NCBI GenBank assembly: GCA_034927445.1
Contig: JAYFPZ010000022.1
Location: 1-64,000, forward strand
DNA length: 64,000 nt
DNA from: PHAA01 sp034927445
Lineage (GTDB): Bacteria; Bacillota; Syntrophomonadia; Syntrophomonadales; Syntrophomonadaceae
Direction of reading: 5' to 3'
Shown here piece after piece: positions 24,068 to 32,608 of this stretch (position 1 is the stretch's first letter; every line of letters starts with the position of its first letter). A program made the translations under genes and the position numbers. The notes beneath the pieces were generated by a model. The model searched no databases. It saw only the letters and a program-made list of their open reading frames with translations, and had not been told where the DNA came from.

Positions 24068-25033
24068 TTAATTAATCATGCCCAGACTGCGGTATAATTC
24101 CTTATCCGCTACTCCAGTGGGATTCAATCCATTCCATATCTGATAATATTTAACTGCAAAAGCGGTCATTTTCCCGTATCTGCCATCGGCGTTGTCAAAC
24201 AATACGCCTTTTTCCTTTAAGCGCGATTGTAAATAAACCACATTCTGCCCATAGGATTTTTCTTTCAGGGTAGGTGCGGAAAAAGACTTGGGGAAAATTT
24301 GTCCGTTTTCCATAATCTTAACCGTAGTTCCCATAGGAATAAGAGGATACAGAACTTCTACATCCTGATTCCTCATCCGAATACAGCCATGAGATAAGTT
24401 TCCTCCCACCGAATAGGGTTTATCGGTCCCGTGAATACCATAAACACCCCAGGGCACATTTAAACCCATCCAACGAGTACCGAATCCATTGCCCCAATTC
24501 AGAGATTTTTGGACTACTTTCCATTCCCCCAGGGGGGATGGGGTTGAGCTTTTTCCTACTCCTACCTTGAACTGTTTTATGAGTTGGTTATCGGAAAACA
24601 CGGTCAGGGTATGCTTGACCAGATCGATTTCCATTCTTATCCGGGGCGGCCCTGCCGGCTGGGTAAAACATGCCTCATCCGCCTCTTCATTCATCAGCTT
24701 CTCCCATACTTCCTGGGTCACCCTGCCATCCTCCTGAAGGTTGTTGGCCAGCTGAAAGATTTTAATAAAATCGCTGGTAGCTTGATTAAATACCCCATCT
24801 GGTTCAATCTCATAGCCCAACTCGCGAAGCCGGGCCTGAACCAACCATATAGCATCCCCCTGCATCTGTGGGCTGCTCAAGTACAGGAGCGGAAAATCAG
24901 TACGATCCACCCTTGGGATTGGCGGCAAAGCTTCGGCAGGAACCTGCTCGGCGGCGCCGGCGGTTTTTGCTGCAAAAGTGACAATGCTAAATAGTGTAAA
25001 TAGGATAAATAAAAGCCTCTGGGCATTTGCCAC
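24068..25033 (-). CDS. L,D-transpeptidase with two peptidoglycan-binding domains (copy 2)
   Basis: The layout is the same as in the neighbouring gene: signal peptide (RLLFILFTLFSIVTFAAKT), peptidoglycan-binding domain, YkuD domain with SHGCIRMRN, and C-terminal peptidoglycan-binding domain. The two proteins align over their whole length, so they arose by tandem duplication. The GTG at 25033 is chosen because AGAGGAGG lies 7 bases upstream; the frame extends further but without support. Length is 321 residues. Confidence 0.92.
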   Translation of the reverse strand: MANAQRLLFILFTLFSIVTFAAKTAGAAEQVPAEALPPIPRVDRTDFPLLYLSSPQMQGDAIWLVQARLRELGYEIEPDGVFNQATSDFIKIFQLANNLQEDGRVTQEVWEKLMNEEADEACFTQPAGPPRIRMEIDLVKHTLTVFSDNQLIKQFKVGVGKSSTPSPLGEWKVVQKSLNWGNGFGTRWMGLNVPWGVYGIHGTDKPYSVGGNLSHGCIRMRNQDVEVLYPLIPMGTTVKIMENGQIFPKSFSAPTLKEKSYGQNVVYLQSRLKEKGVLFDNADGRYGKMTAFAVKYYQIWNGLNPTGVADKELYRSLGMIN

Positions 25034-25134
25034 AAAAAAACCTCCTCTAGTTTCATACACTATTTATATTGCCCGCAGGGATGACGGATCACTCATTCTA
25101 TGTCTGCCAAAGCAGCATTTAAATTTTAACAATT

Positions 25135-26937
25135 TTAGAAAAGCACGATTTTTTGTCCGGTATTTTGCAGGAGAAGAGCAGCCTGCAGCCAGAAGGAATA
25201 AGCGGTGGGATTTTCATTGATAGCACCCGCAAAATGATGGAATTGCTGCCGGGCCTTTGCATCCAGTTCGGGTTCTCCCAAAATTTTGGCCAGCTGCAGA
25301 AAATTTAAAGTTGCTACGGCATTAGCGGAGGGCAGAGCTCCGTCAAAAACCTCCTGGGGCCGCATTAGCAGCTGTTCGCTGTCTTCCCCATAAAAGAACA
25401 GCCCCCCGTCCTGTTCATCCCAGAAAAATTTGAGCAGATCATGGTTCAATTCAACGGCGGTCTGCAAATATTGGCCATCGGCCCCGGCTTGGTGCAGTTC
25501 GATAAGCCCCCAGATGAAATAGGCATAGTCCGCAGCATAAGCCGGATAAAGCGCCTCACCATCCCGGTAACGGCTCAACAGCCGCCCGTCAGCCCGGCGC
25601 AGGTTGGCCAGCACGAAATCCGCCGCCCTTTGAGCTGCCTCCTTATATCTCCCTTGCTTCAATATCCTGGCCCCCATGGCCAGAGCAGCTATCATTAATC
25701 CATTCCAGGCGGTCAGAATCTTATCATCTTTCAAGGGTTTAACCCTTTGCTCCCGCAACCCATAAAGCGCCTGCCGCTCACGGTCAAACTGGCTGCGGGC
25801 TTCCCCCGCATCCGAGTTGTTGATTAGATTAGGTATGCTGCGGCCCTCGAAATTTCCGGGCTCCTTGATATCATAGGCCTCGGCGTAACTGCTCCCTTGC
25901 GGTCCCAGGGCGGCCATCACCTCGCTTAGGCTCCAGGTGTAAAATTTACCCTCTTTTCCCTCCGAATCCGCGTCTTCGGCGGAGAAAAAGCCGCCGGCGG
26001 GGGACTGCATATCCCGCATTACATAGGCAAATATATCAGCGGCCACCTGGCCGTAGAGTTCCCTCCCAGTTATCCGGAAAGCTTCCAGATAGGCCATAGC
26101 CAGGAGGGCGTTATCATAAAGCATTTTTTCGAAATGCGGCACCAGCCATTTACGATCGGTCGAGTAACGGGCAAAACCGAATCCTATGTGGTCATAAATT
26201 CCCCCCCGGTACATGGAGGCCAACGTCTTTTCCACCATTTGCAGGGCTTGGGAATCGGGGTTTTGCTCATAATACTTAAGCAGAAAAACCAGGGCATGGG
26301 GAGCCGGGAACTTGGGCGCGGGTCCAAAGCCTCCGTAAGTACGGTCAAACAGCTGCACATATTGCTGGTGAGCCTGAGTGAATATTTCCCCGGACAGGGG
26401 TTGCCCCGACTTGAACCCGGAAATTTTCCGGACCCGGCTGCTTATTTCCCGTCCGGCTTGCCAAGCCTTTTCCCGGTCATGCTTCCACAAATCCGCTAAA
26501 CCCTCCAGCAATTCTATAAGTCCCATCATTCCGCCCCGGTTGTGTGGGGGCAGATAAGTGGCGGCATAAAAGGGCTGCCGCTCGGGGGTCATGATTATGG
26601 TTAAAGGCCACCCTCCACCTCCGGTAAGGGTCTGGCAGACCTGCATGTAAATATGATCAACGTCCGGTCGTTCCTCCCGGTCAACCTTGACGGCTATAAA
26701 TTTTTCATTTAATAAATCCGCAACTTCCTGGTTTTCAAAGGACTCCCTGGCCATGACATGGCACCAATGGCAGGTGGAATAACCTATGCTTAGAAATATC
26801 GGTTTGTCTTCCTTACTGGCTTGCGCAAATGCTTCATCACCCCATGGATACCAGTTCACCGGGTTGTATGCGTGTTGAAGCAGATAAGGTGATTTTTGAT
26901 TCACCAATCTATTGGGTATCTTTTTTTTTGATAACAT
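25135..26937 (-). CDS. YyaL-like protein: thioredoxin-fold DUF255 plus glycosidase-like barrel, C-terminally short
   Basis: The protein starts MLSKKKIPNRLVNQKSPYLL (ATG at 26937 after GGAGGTG) and shows PVNWYPWGDEAF, the CHWCHVM motif of the DUF255 thioredoxin-like domain, DREERPDVD and GGGWPLTI. An alpha/alpha barrel follows (GGIYDHIGFGFARYSTD, PHFEKMLYDNALL). The family usually runs to about 680-700 residues; here 600 end at GQKIVLF, just where relatives continue with a strand and the final segment. The last part is probably lost by a nonsense or small deletion. Biochemical function is not known for the family. Confidence 0.88.
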   Translation of the reverse strand: MLSKKKIPNRLVNQKSPYLLQHAYNPVNWYPWGDEAFAQASKEDKPIFLSIGYSTCHWCHVMARESFENQEVADLLNEKFIAVKVDREERPDVDHIYMQVCQTLTGGGGWPLTIIMTPERQPFYAATYLPPHNRGGMMGLIELLEGLADLWKHDREKAWQAGREISSRVRKISGFKSGQPLSGEIFTQAHQQYVQLFDRTYGGFGPAPKFPAPHALVFLLKYYEQNPDSQALQMVEKTLASMYRGGIYDHIGFGFARYSTDRKWLVPHFEKMLYDNALLAMAYLEAFRITGRELYGQVAADIFAYVMRDMQSPAGGFFSAEDADSEGKEGKFYTWSLSEVMAALGPQGSSYAEAYDIKEPGNFEGRSIPNLINNSDAGEARSQFDRERQALYGLREQRVKPLKDDKILTAWNGLMIAALAMGARILKQGRYKEAAQRAADFVLANLRRADGRLLSRYRDGEALYPAYAADYAYFIWGLIELHQAGADGQYLQTAVELNHDLLKFFWDEQDGGLFFYGEDSEQLLMRPQEVFDGALPSANAVATLNFLQLAKILGEPELDAKARQQFHHFAGAINENPTAYSFWLQAALLLQNTGQKIVLF

Positions 26938-27067
26938 GCAGAACACCTCCTTTACTTGAATGCAATTTTAATATTGATATTGTTGCCCTCGCGCTGATAT
27001 AAGATACATTCGACTATTGTTCTATATAGGTCGTTCCGTTCTTTTCCCTCTGTCGTAGTAGTTATAT

Positions 27068-27193
27068 TCAAATTTCAGATAGCGCCCAGTTGAATTGTCG
27101 GTTATCTCTAAAACTTATTAGCCACATGATGTATGAGTTCTTTATCTCAACAAAAGCATGCCGGTTATCATTCTTTAACAACGTTTTCGGCAT
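27068..27193 (-). CDS. Possible 41-residue protein downstream of ferredoxin
   Basis: A short frame starts at ATG 27193 with AAAGAGGTG 5 bases upstream, reading MPKTLLKNDNRHAFVEI and ending with FNWALSEI. It lies 42 bases after the ferredoxin stop on the same strand. I recognise no family. A second open stretch in another frame of the same DNA (ITDNSTGRYLKFEYNYYD) also looks protein-like, so this may instead be a frameshifted gene remnant. Confidence 0.35.
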   Translation of the reverse strand: MPKTLLKNDNRHAFVEIKNSYIMWLISFRDNRQFNWALSEI

Positions 27194-27235
27194 TTTTGCA
27201 CCTCTTTCCAAGCATAAGCGATATCACTTCTTTGA

Positions 27236-27514
27236 TTACTGTTTCGGTTCCCCGGAGTACATATCCAATTTTTTTATTGCCTTATACTTGCACCATTTCA
27301 TACAGTCACCGCATTTTATGCACTTTTGTTCATCGATCACATACGCTTTCCCACGTTCTCCGCTGATCGCCTCGGCCTTGCAAGCTTTTTTGCATTTGTC
27401 GCAACTCCGGCATTTTTCAGCGTTAATCTGATACCGATAGAGAGTTGTGGCCGGATTTCTTTTCGGCTTCCCATCTGCATTCTTTTTGAGACGAGACAGT
27501 ATCCCCTTTAGCAT
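27236..27514 (-). CDS. Small 2x[4Fe-4S] ferredoxin-domain protein
   Basis: About 92 residues. A basic N-terminal stretch (MLKGILSRLKKNADGKPKRN) is followed by two clusters motifs: CRSCDKCKKACKAEA and CIKCGDCMKWCKYKA, each with CxxCxxCxxxC spacing. It would carry electrons in the cytoplasm. The ATG at 27514 is preceded by AGAAGG. It lies 65 bases downstream of the MarR gene in the same direction, suggesting a regulated two-gene unit. The lysine-rich N-terminus is unusual for a clostridial ferredoxin. Confidence 0.85.
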   Translation of the reverse strand: MLKGILSRLKKNADGKPKRNPATTLYRYQINAEKCRSCDKCKKACKAEAISGERGKAYVIDEQKCIKCGDCMKWCKYKAIKKLDMYSGEPKQ

Positions 27515-27579
27515 TTTGCGCCTTCTTTCTTTAAGCAATCTATATATCGCACACACACATGTAGGTAAATAAAATAGAA

Positions 27580-28044
27580 TTATTTTTCTTTTTCAATCTT
27601 ATCAGCCCATTTACCGTCAAAAAGATCGTTAATTTCTGTGAAAAACCGTAATATTGCAGCTTTTTCATCATCGCTGTAGTGTTCGAAAAAGGCCAGCCAC
27701 TCTTGTCTGACTTTGTTATGGATTTTTTTATGCGCTTCATAGGCAGACTGTCCGCCCTCAGTCAGCCGAAAATAAATTTCTTTTCTATTGTCCGGTTCCT
27801 GGTAACTCTCTATTAAGCCCTTACTTAGTAACCTTTTGCTGATTTTACTTATGCCTGCCCGCGTCAGGCCCATCTGTTCTGAAATTTTTGTTACATTCGG
27901 ATGGTCAGTCATACCAATACAGTCAATACAGTGTACCTCCGTAAGGCTGATCTCACCCAACAGACCATCTTGTTTATGCTGAAATACGTCCGAGTGCTCT
28001 TGTATTTTTATAAAAATGTCTAAGATTTTCAGCGCTTCATTCAT
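27580..28044 (-). CDS. MarR family transcriptional regulator
   Basis: The 154-residue protein has a winged helix of MarR type: EISLTEVHCIDCIGMTDHPNVT, KISEQMGLTRAGISKISKRLLSKGLIE and the wing with DNRKEIYFRLTEGG. A palindrome of the right kind lies 53 bases upstream at 28097-28114. It probably represses itself and the ferredoxin gene after it. The inducer is unknown. Confidence 0.92.
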   Translation of the reverse strand: MNEALKILDIFIKIQEHSDVFQHKQDGLLGEISLTEVHCIDCIGMTDHPNVTKISEQMGLTRAGISKISKRLLSKGLIESYQEPDNRKEIYFRLTEGGQSAYEAHKKIHNKVRQEWLAFFEHYSDDEKAAILRFFTEINDLFDGKWADKIEKEK

Positions 28045-28096
28045 ACGATCTCTCCCTTCTTTTTTAACTAGTTAACAAAATTAATCTATCACGTTT

Positions 28097-28114
28097 TTGT
28101 TAACGCGTCAACAA
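28097..28114. promoter_or_regulatory. Probable MarR operator
   Basis: TTGTTAACGCGTCAACAA is an 18-bp palindrome with one mismatched pair, upstream of the marR start. A related half-site (TAGTTAACAAAA) lies close to the start codon near 28070. Confidence 0.6.
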
Positions 28115-28145
28115 AAAAGATACCATGAATTGCCATGGTATCTTT
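28113..28145 (-). terminator. Terminator of the collagen-like gene
   Basis: Perfect 12-bp arms AAAGATACCATG (28116-28127 on the plus strand) and CATGGTATCTTT (28134-28145) with a 6-nt loop. On the minus strand the stem is followed by TTTTTT, so it ends the transcript of the gene stopping at 28230. Confidence 0.88.
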
Positions 28146-28229
28146 AATAAGCTCATTTGTACACGATTTGAACTTCCGTTTCTTCGGGGATTAATCTATT
28201 GGATTCTCTGTCTGCATACGTGTTGCCTC

Positions 28230-29369
28230 TTATTCTATTAAAAGCCCGCCGGAGTAGAAAAACGGTAAACTTTGGGCCTGTGTGCCACCACTTGTCGTGA
28301 ATCCCAGCACAATGGCAACTTGATCGCCAGCGGATAGCGGAATATTCAGCCCCGGGGAAGACCCTGACCTAGGTGTATAGATGGGGTATGCTGTCCCCTG
28401 AGCATATACCTGGGTGGCCGGCGTAATGGAACTGGTATTAATCGTGAAATCAAGACTATCGGAAGGAGCTGTTGCAATTGCTACATACAACGTTATATTG
28501 GTAGTCGGTGTAAATGCTGCTACTGTAGCAAAATTTGCATAAATTGCCGTCAAGGTCCCATCAGTTGGCATAGTAAAAGTATAATAGCCATCCGCTGTGT
28601 TAATTGAAAAAGTTGTTGCTGTGGTCAAAGTTAACACAGTTGCACTTTCCCCATATCCAGTTAATGAAATAGCTGACGATGCGCCCGTTGCATCTGTAGC
28701 AGGTGTTGCATTGGTAAAACCAGTGGCAAAGGGAATGAGAAATCCTACTGAAGGTCCTGCCGGTCCAGTGGCTCCGGTTGAACCCGTGTCGCCGGTTGGC
28801 CCTGTCGGTCCTGTATCTCCAGTTGGTCCGGCATCACCGGTTGAACCCGTGTCGCCGGTTGGCCCTGTCGGCCCCGTATCTCCGGTTGGTCCGGCATCAC
28901 CGGTTGGACCCGTGTCGCCTGTCGGCCCTGTCGGTCCCGTATCTCCAGTTGGTCCCATGCTAGGGATATCATCTTCAACCACTACAAGCGTCGCTGTAAC
29001 CGGAACAGCTGTAGAGTAATAGAAAGTACCCGTACTCGCATTAACCAATGAAACTGTTACAGGAGCGGTAACAACCTCAATAATACCTACCCCTACGACC
29101 TCTCCGGCCTTAATCGGCGAATTACCCTCCAAAAGATCATCCTGGGAAGACGACAAAGCAAATATGGCTCCAATAGCTGACGTAGATGACTGGGTCGCGA
29201 CCCACCATTTAAAAACGTATCTTCCAGCCTCATTAAAAGTTATGATGCCTGTGCCGCTGTCGTAACTTATATTACCGGCAGAAAATACCGTCGTATCAAA
29301 GATCACATTGGCGGAGGCCGGCACCATCCCCGCCGCCAAACGTTCAATTTGCAGTGCGATATCGCTCAT
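28230..29369 (-). CDS. Collagen-like exosporium protein (BclA/BclB type)
   Basis: The 379-residue protein has three parts. Residues 1-134 are the same TNF/C1q-like domain as in the gene at 13221 (IALQIERLAAGMVPASANVIF). Residues 135-205 are about 23 Gly-X-Y triplets rich in GPTGDTGPTG. Residues 206-379 are a beta-rich C-terminal domain (VGFLIPFATGF, TLTAIYANFATVAAF, GDQVAIVLGFTTSGG, ending FFYSGGLLIE) of the BclB type. Such proteins form hair-like fibres on spores. The start follows GAGGAGG. A sigma-K-like promoter and a strong terminator frame it as a single gene. Confidence 0.88.
   Translation of the reverse strand: MSDIALQIERLAAGMVPASANVIFDTTVFSAGNISYDSGTGIITFNEAGRYVFKWWVATQSSTSAIGAIFALSSSQDDLLEGNSPIKAGEVVGVGIIEVVTAPVTVSLVNASTGTFYYSTAVPVTATLVVVEDDIPSMGPTGDTGPTGPTGDTGPTGDAGPTGDTGPTGPTGDTGSTGDAGPTGDTGPTGPTGDTGSTGATGPAGPSVGFLIPFATGFTNATPATDATGASSAISLTGYGESATVLTLTTATTFSINTADGYYTFTMPTDGTLTAIYANFATVAAFTPTTNITLYVAIATAPSDSLDFTINTSSITPATQVYAQGTAYPIYTPRSGSSPGLNIPLSAGDQVAIVLGFTTSGGTQAQSLPFFYSGGLLIE
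28755..28965 (-). repeat. DNA repeats coding for the Gly-X-Y region
   Basis: The collagen segment is built of near-identical 9- and 18-base units and longer 63-base blocks. Such runs change length easily by slippage, so triplet number may vary between strains. Confidence 0.8.
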
Positions 29370-29409
29370 GATAAGCCTCCTCTGCTATTTGATCATTAGT
29401 GCTTCAACT

Positions 29410-29436
29410 TATTCTATGTTCTTAAAGGAAGGATGT
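29410..29436 (-). promoter_or_regulatory. Sigma-K-like promoter of the collagen-like gene
   Basis: On the minus strand AC (29435-29436), 16 bases, then CATAGAATA (29410-29418) fits the sigma-K pattern AC-N16/17-CATANNNTA. It lies about 40 bases before the ATG. The paralogous gene at 13221 has the same arrangement. Confidence 0.6.
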
Positions 29437-29472
29437 TCCAATAGAAGTACCATTTAGCTGTTTGAGGCCAAA

Positions 29473-29488
29473 GATAGACGCTCAAATT
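29473..29488. other. 16-bp perfect palindrome
   Basis: CGCTCAAATTTGAGCG lies between the EFR1 gene stop (29547) and the collagen-gene promoter. It may be the terminator of the EFR1 gene, although no T-run follows. Confidence 0.4.
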
Positions 29489-29546
29489 TGAGCGCCTTAG
29501 ACCGTCAAATAGATCAATAGGTGCGTTAACCTCTCCGCGAAAAGCA

Positions 29547-30314
29547 TTATACCTTTACGTTCGGATTGACATACTGACCATGATTTTTGGTTTTGTTTCC
29601 ATATTGGATCGCAAACTTCGGGCAGCGGTGCAGGCACCCCAGACAGAGCGTACACTTTTTCTTGACCCATACCGGCCTGTCCGCCTGCATCTCAATCGCC
29701 GAAGCCGGGCATTTTTTCGCACAGAGTCCACACCCGATACAGCTATCCTCCACGGTAAAATACTTCGTTTGCCGTTGCTTCTCATACTGCGGGTAATATA
29801 ACTTGACCGCGACCATAGGCACCTTGCGGCGGCTAAAATCTCCAGCGAACTCCCGTTTGATCTTCTCGGACACTTCCGCGATCTGCTTTTCAGCGTTGTG
29901 ATTGATTTTTTTGATTTCCTCTTTGTTGGTAAGATCAAAGATGGACGTCCATGTATCGGGCATCTGCACACTGAATTTACCATCCAAGGACAAGTCTCTT
30001 TTTTTCAGAAACTCACCGACCATATGGCTGACCTGCCCGGTGGTGGTTCCGAATGTTGCTACATGATAGATATAGGGACGGTGTGAATCCGGCATCCGCA
30101 ATTCCAGTTTTTCAAAAAACTCAACTACAATGGAAGGTAAGCCCCAGAAATAGGTAGGTGTAATAAACCCGATTTTTTCATTACCCTTTACTTCAAATGT
30201 AAACTCCCGGTTTTTAATGCAATCTGCGATGGCAATGGGTTCTTCCCTTGTCTCTGCTGCAATTTTTAAAGCGACATACTTGCTGTTTCCTGTCGCTGAA
30301 AAATAAAAGATCAT
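29547..30314 (-). CDS. EFR1 family flavodoxin/ferredoxin protein
   Basis: The 255-residue protein joins a flavodoxin-like domain (MIFYFSATGNSKYVALKIA with the FMN phosphate loop, then GFITPTYFWGLPSIVVEFF) and a C-terminal 2x[4Fe-4S] ferredoxin domain (CIGCGLCAKKCPASA and CTLCLGCLHRCPKFA). The family is called EFR1 in Clostridia; reaction unknown. The ATG at 30314 follows AAGGAG. A second small ferredoxin with a MarR gene lies 2 kb away, so this area is rich in redox carriers. Confidence 0.9.
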   Translation of the reverse strand: MIFYFSATGNSKYVALKIAAETREEPIAIADCIKNREFTFEVKGNEKIGFITPTYFWGLPSIVVEFFEKLELRMPDSHRPYIYHVATFGTTTGQVSHMVGEFLKKRDLSLDGKFSVQMPDTWTSIFDLTNKEEIKKINHNAEKQIAEVSEKIKREFAGDFSRRKVPMVAVKLYYPQYEKQRQTKYFTVEDSCIGCGLCAKKCPASAIEMQADRPVWVKKKCTLCLGCLHRCPKFAIQYGNKTKNHGQYVNPNVKV

Positions 30315-30489
30315 GCGCTTCTCCTTATTTTGATATAGCATTGATATTCAATCAGGGGAACATGACCGTAGTCTGTTCCGCATCCCCATACAACGAATTT
30401 GTTTTAGCTAATCGCGAAATAGCAGCTATTTACCAAGGTTGCTTATAGGCGGCTATGATTAAGATAAACAAAGGTTAGGACCACGGTAA

Positions 30490-31230
30490 TCATATTGCGG
30501 AAAATTTTACGACTAGGGTATGGGGCAGTATTTTCACCAGTAAGCGGTAAAACTTATAGAAAGCACCTTGCGTATATGAAGCCCTTCCCTTTCTTGCTGC
30601 TGCAAGCGACTTAGATGCAAATTCTCTAACGTCCACTTTGGGTAAATGCTTGGTGCTACTCACACCAGCATTCATTTCCGTTTCCATCCAGCCGGGGTGG
30701 GTTGCGCAAACATTGATGCCGCGTGGTTTCAATTCCTGCCGTAAGCCGGTAGAGAAGTTCATTAAATAGGCTTTGGTTGCGCTATAGACATTTAAATGTG
30801 GATTCGGCGCAAAGGATGAAGTTGAACAAGTTTCCATAATGATACCGCCTTTTTTCATATAAGGCAGACAAAGATGGGGTACTGCCGTAGAGCCTTTAAC
30901 ATTAAGGTCGCACATATCTATTTGGCTCTTTAGACTTACTTCATCAAAATTACCGCGTGAGACAATACCGGAATTACTAATGAGCAGTTTAATGTCGGGT
31001 TTGTTTTCCTCCAGAATTTTACGGAGCGTTTCGAAACTATCATCCTTTGAAAGATCAAGTTCAATGGATTTGCATTTTTTCTGCGGGTATTGCCCCGCAA
31101 TTTCGTTAAGGCGCTCCAATCTGCGAGCAATCATCCATATTTCATCTACTTCGGGAAATTCGTTTACTACTACGTCGACATATTCCCTGCCAAGTCCAGA
31201 GGACGAACCGGTTATTATCGCAATAGACAT
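30490..31230 (-). CDS. Short-chain dehydrogenase/reductase
   Basis: The 246 residues show the NAD(P)-binding TGSSSGLGREY near the N-terminus, the NSG motif (LLISNSGIV), and the catalytic SxxxY-K set in SSFAPNPHLNVYSATKAYLM. The substrate is unknown. The gene is divergent from a TetR regulator, with a perfect 17-bp inverted repeat between them. Confidence 0.9.
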   Translation of the reverse strand: MSIAIITGSSSGLGREYVDVVVNEFPEVDEIWMIARRLERLNEIAGQYPQKKCKSIELDLSKDDSFETLRKILEENKPDIKLLISNSGIVSRGNFDEVSLKSQIDMCDLNVKGSTAVPHLCLPYMKKGGIIMETCSTSSFAPNPHLNVYSATKAYLMNFSTGLRQELKPRGINVCATHPGWMETEMNAGVSSTKHLPKVDVREFASKSLAAARKGRASYTQGAFYKFYRLLVKILPHTLVVKFSAI

Positions 31231-31362
31231 TTGTGGTGACTCCTTTCGTAAACCATTACCGCAATATTGATGGCGGCAGCGCCATATGGCACTCGCAAAT
31301 ATTTAGACGCTTGTCAATATATTGCCTTTATGATAGACTTTAATCCGAATCTTATCAAAGAT

Positions 31363-31406
31363 CAAATATTTACTTATGTATAATTTTAGACATAAGTAAA
31401 TATTTG
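31363..31406. promoter_or_regulatory. TetR operator between SDR and tetR
   Basis: CAAATATTTACTTATGT (31363-31379) and its perfect reverse complement (31390-31406) flank a 10-base spacer. It contains a TATAAT-like element and lies just upstream of the regulator's ribosome-binding site, so binding would shut off both divergent genes or at least the regulator. Confidence 0.8.
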
Positions 31407-31423
31407 CAAAGGAGACGTCATCG

Positions 31424-31993
31424 GTGAAATATGATCTTACGAAGAAAACTACTAGAGGAGCGGAGCGTACGTTGGATGCTTTTTCTACTACCATGTTCGA
31501 GCAGCTTTCGACGAAGACTTTTGAGGAAATCACTGTTAATGAGCTTTGTGAGAAAAGCAATTATCCCCGCGCAACATTTTATAATTATTTTGATGATAAG
31601 TATGATTTGTTAAATTATTGTTGGTATAGTATCGGCAGACAGATCCATCTTGAGGAATATGCAGAACTTGACTCGGAAAAAAGTCTATATATCTTTTTCG
31701 ACCGCGCATATGATTTTGCATCCAATCATCTCGTGAATATTCAAAGAATTCTGAAATTTAACCCCATAGATTCTTTCCTCATGAATCATTTCCGAGGCTA
31801 TTTGAATACCCAAATGCGGGATATTTTTCAACAGTGTCCAGAAAAGGAGCGTTACAAAATACCTTATGAGATTGTCGCAGACCATTACAGCAATACACTG
31901 CTTCTCATTTTGGAATGGAGCTTTTTAAGAATGAAAGACTGCTCCAAGGCACAGGCGCATCAGTACCTGAAATACCTTTTAGAAGCGTTATAA
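31424..31993 (+). CDS. TetR family transcriptional regulator
   Basis: The 189-residue protein has an N-terminal TetR helix-turn-helix (ALDAFSTTMFEQLSTKTFEEITVNELCEKSNYPRATFYNYF is its span, residues about 12-53, key motif YPRATFYNYF) and an alpha-helical ligand domain. GTG start after AAAGGAGA. It probably controls the divergent SDR gene through the operator at 31363-31406; the ligand is unknown. Confidence 0.9.
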   Translation: MKYDLTKKTTRGAERTLDAFSTTMFEQLSTKTFEEITVNELCEKSNYPRATFYNYFDDKYDLLNYCWYSIGRQIHLEEYAELDSEKSLYIFFDRAYDFASNHLVNIQRILKFNPIDSFLMNHFRGYLNTQMRDIFQQCPEKERYKIPYEIVADHYSNTLLLILEWSFLRMKDCSKAQAHQYLKYLLEAL

Positions 31994-32040
31994 AAAAAGC
32001 TCGATTTTTATTATGTCTCAATCTTAGTATGCCCGCAGAC

Positions 32041-32066
32041 AAAAAAAACGCCCTCGGCGGGCGTTA
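32041..32066 (-). terminator. Terminator of uspA
   Basis: On the minus strand AACGCCC pairs with GGGCGTT across a 5-base loop and is followed by eight T. It lies just after the uspA stop. The TetR gene converges on it from the other side. Confidence 0.88.
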
Positions 32067-32091
32067 AAACCGTTCTTAAGCCTGGATTTTG

Positions 32092-32484
32092 TTATTTGAT
32101 TATAAGTACCGGACAGCTAAGATTATGGCTTAAATAATCGGATACGCTTCCGAACACAACCCGGCCCACAGCACCGCGGTTGTTTGATCCCATTATAACA
32201 ATATCAGCCTTTAAATCATCAGCGATTCGGGCCAGGGTTTCGCCCAGTACTTTTCCTCCGGCTTCCAATTTCTTAAAGGTGGTAAGACCTTTTTGATCCA
32301 CTTTTTTGGCAGCTTCAGTTTGCAGCTTTTCCAGGTATTCACGCCTGCTGGGGTTGTCCACCGTCATATAGGCTGAAACAATATATATCTCTCCTGATGT
32401 TGCCTGGGCAAGCTCAATAGCCGCATCAAGGGCCCTGTCAGAAGCCTTGCCCTCATCATACGCAACCATTATTCTCTTAAACAT
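32092..32484 (-). CDS. Universal stress protein (UspA family)
   Basis: The 130 residues form one Usp domain with the N-terminal IMVAYDEGKASDRALDAAIELA and the ATP-binding motif GSNNRGAVGRVVFGSVS near residues 98-114. It is of the nucleotide-binding subtype, thought to help survival under stress. The gene stands alone with its own terminator. Confidence 0.93.
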   Translation of the reverse strand: MFKRIMVAYDEGKASDRALDAAIELAQATSGEIYIVSAYMTVDNPSRREYLEKLQTEAAKKVDQKGLTTFKKLEAGGKVLGETLARIADDLKADIVIMGSNNRGAVGRVVFGSVSDYLSHNLSCPVLIIK

Positions 32485-32608
32485 AACGAAAATCCTCCCT
32501 TTAGTAATCCAAGTTATCAGACCAATTTCAAAATCCCACTATGCTAATTGATTATATGTATGGGATAAGCGTGATTCCACCGCAAAAAGTATATTTATAT
32601 GTTTTATG

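Noticed and set aside
28755..28965. Regular short repeats that might suggest a CRISPR array
   Set aside because: They are coding repeats for Gly-X-Y triplets without unique spacers; no cas genes are present.
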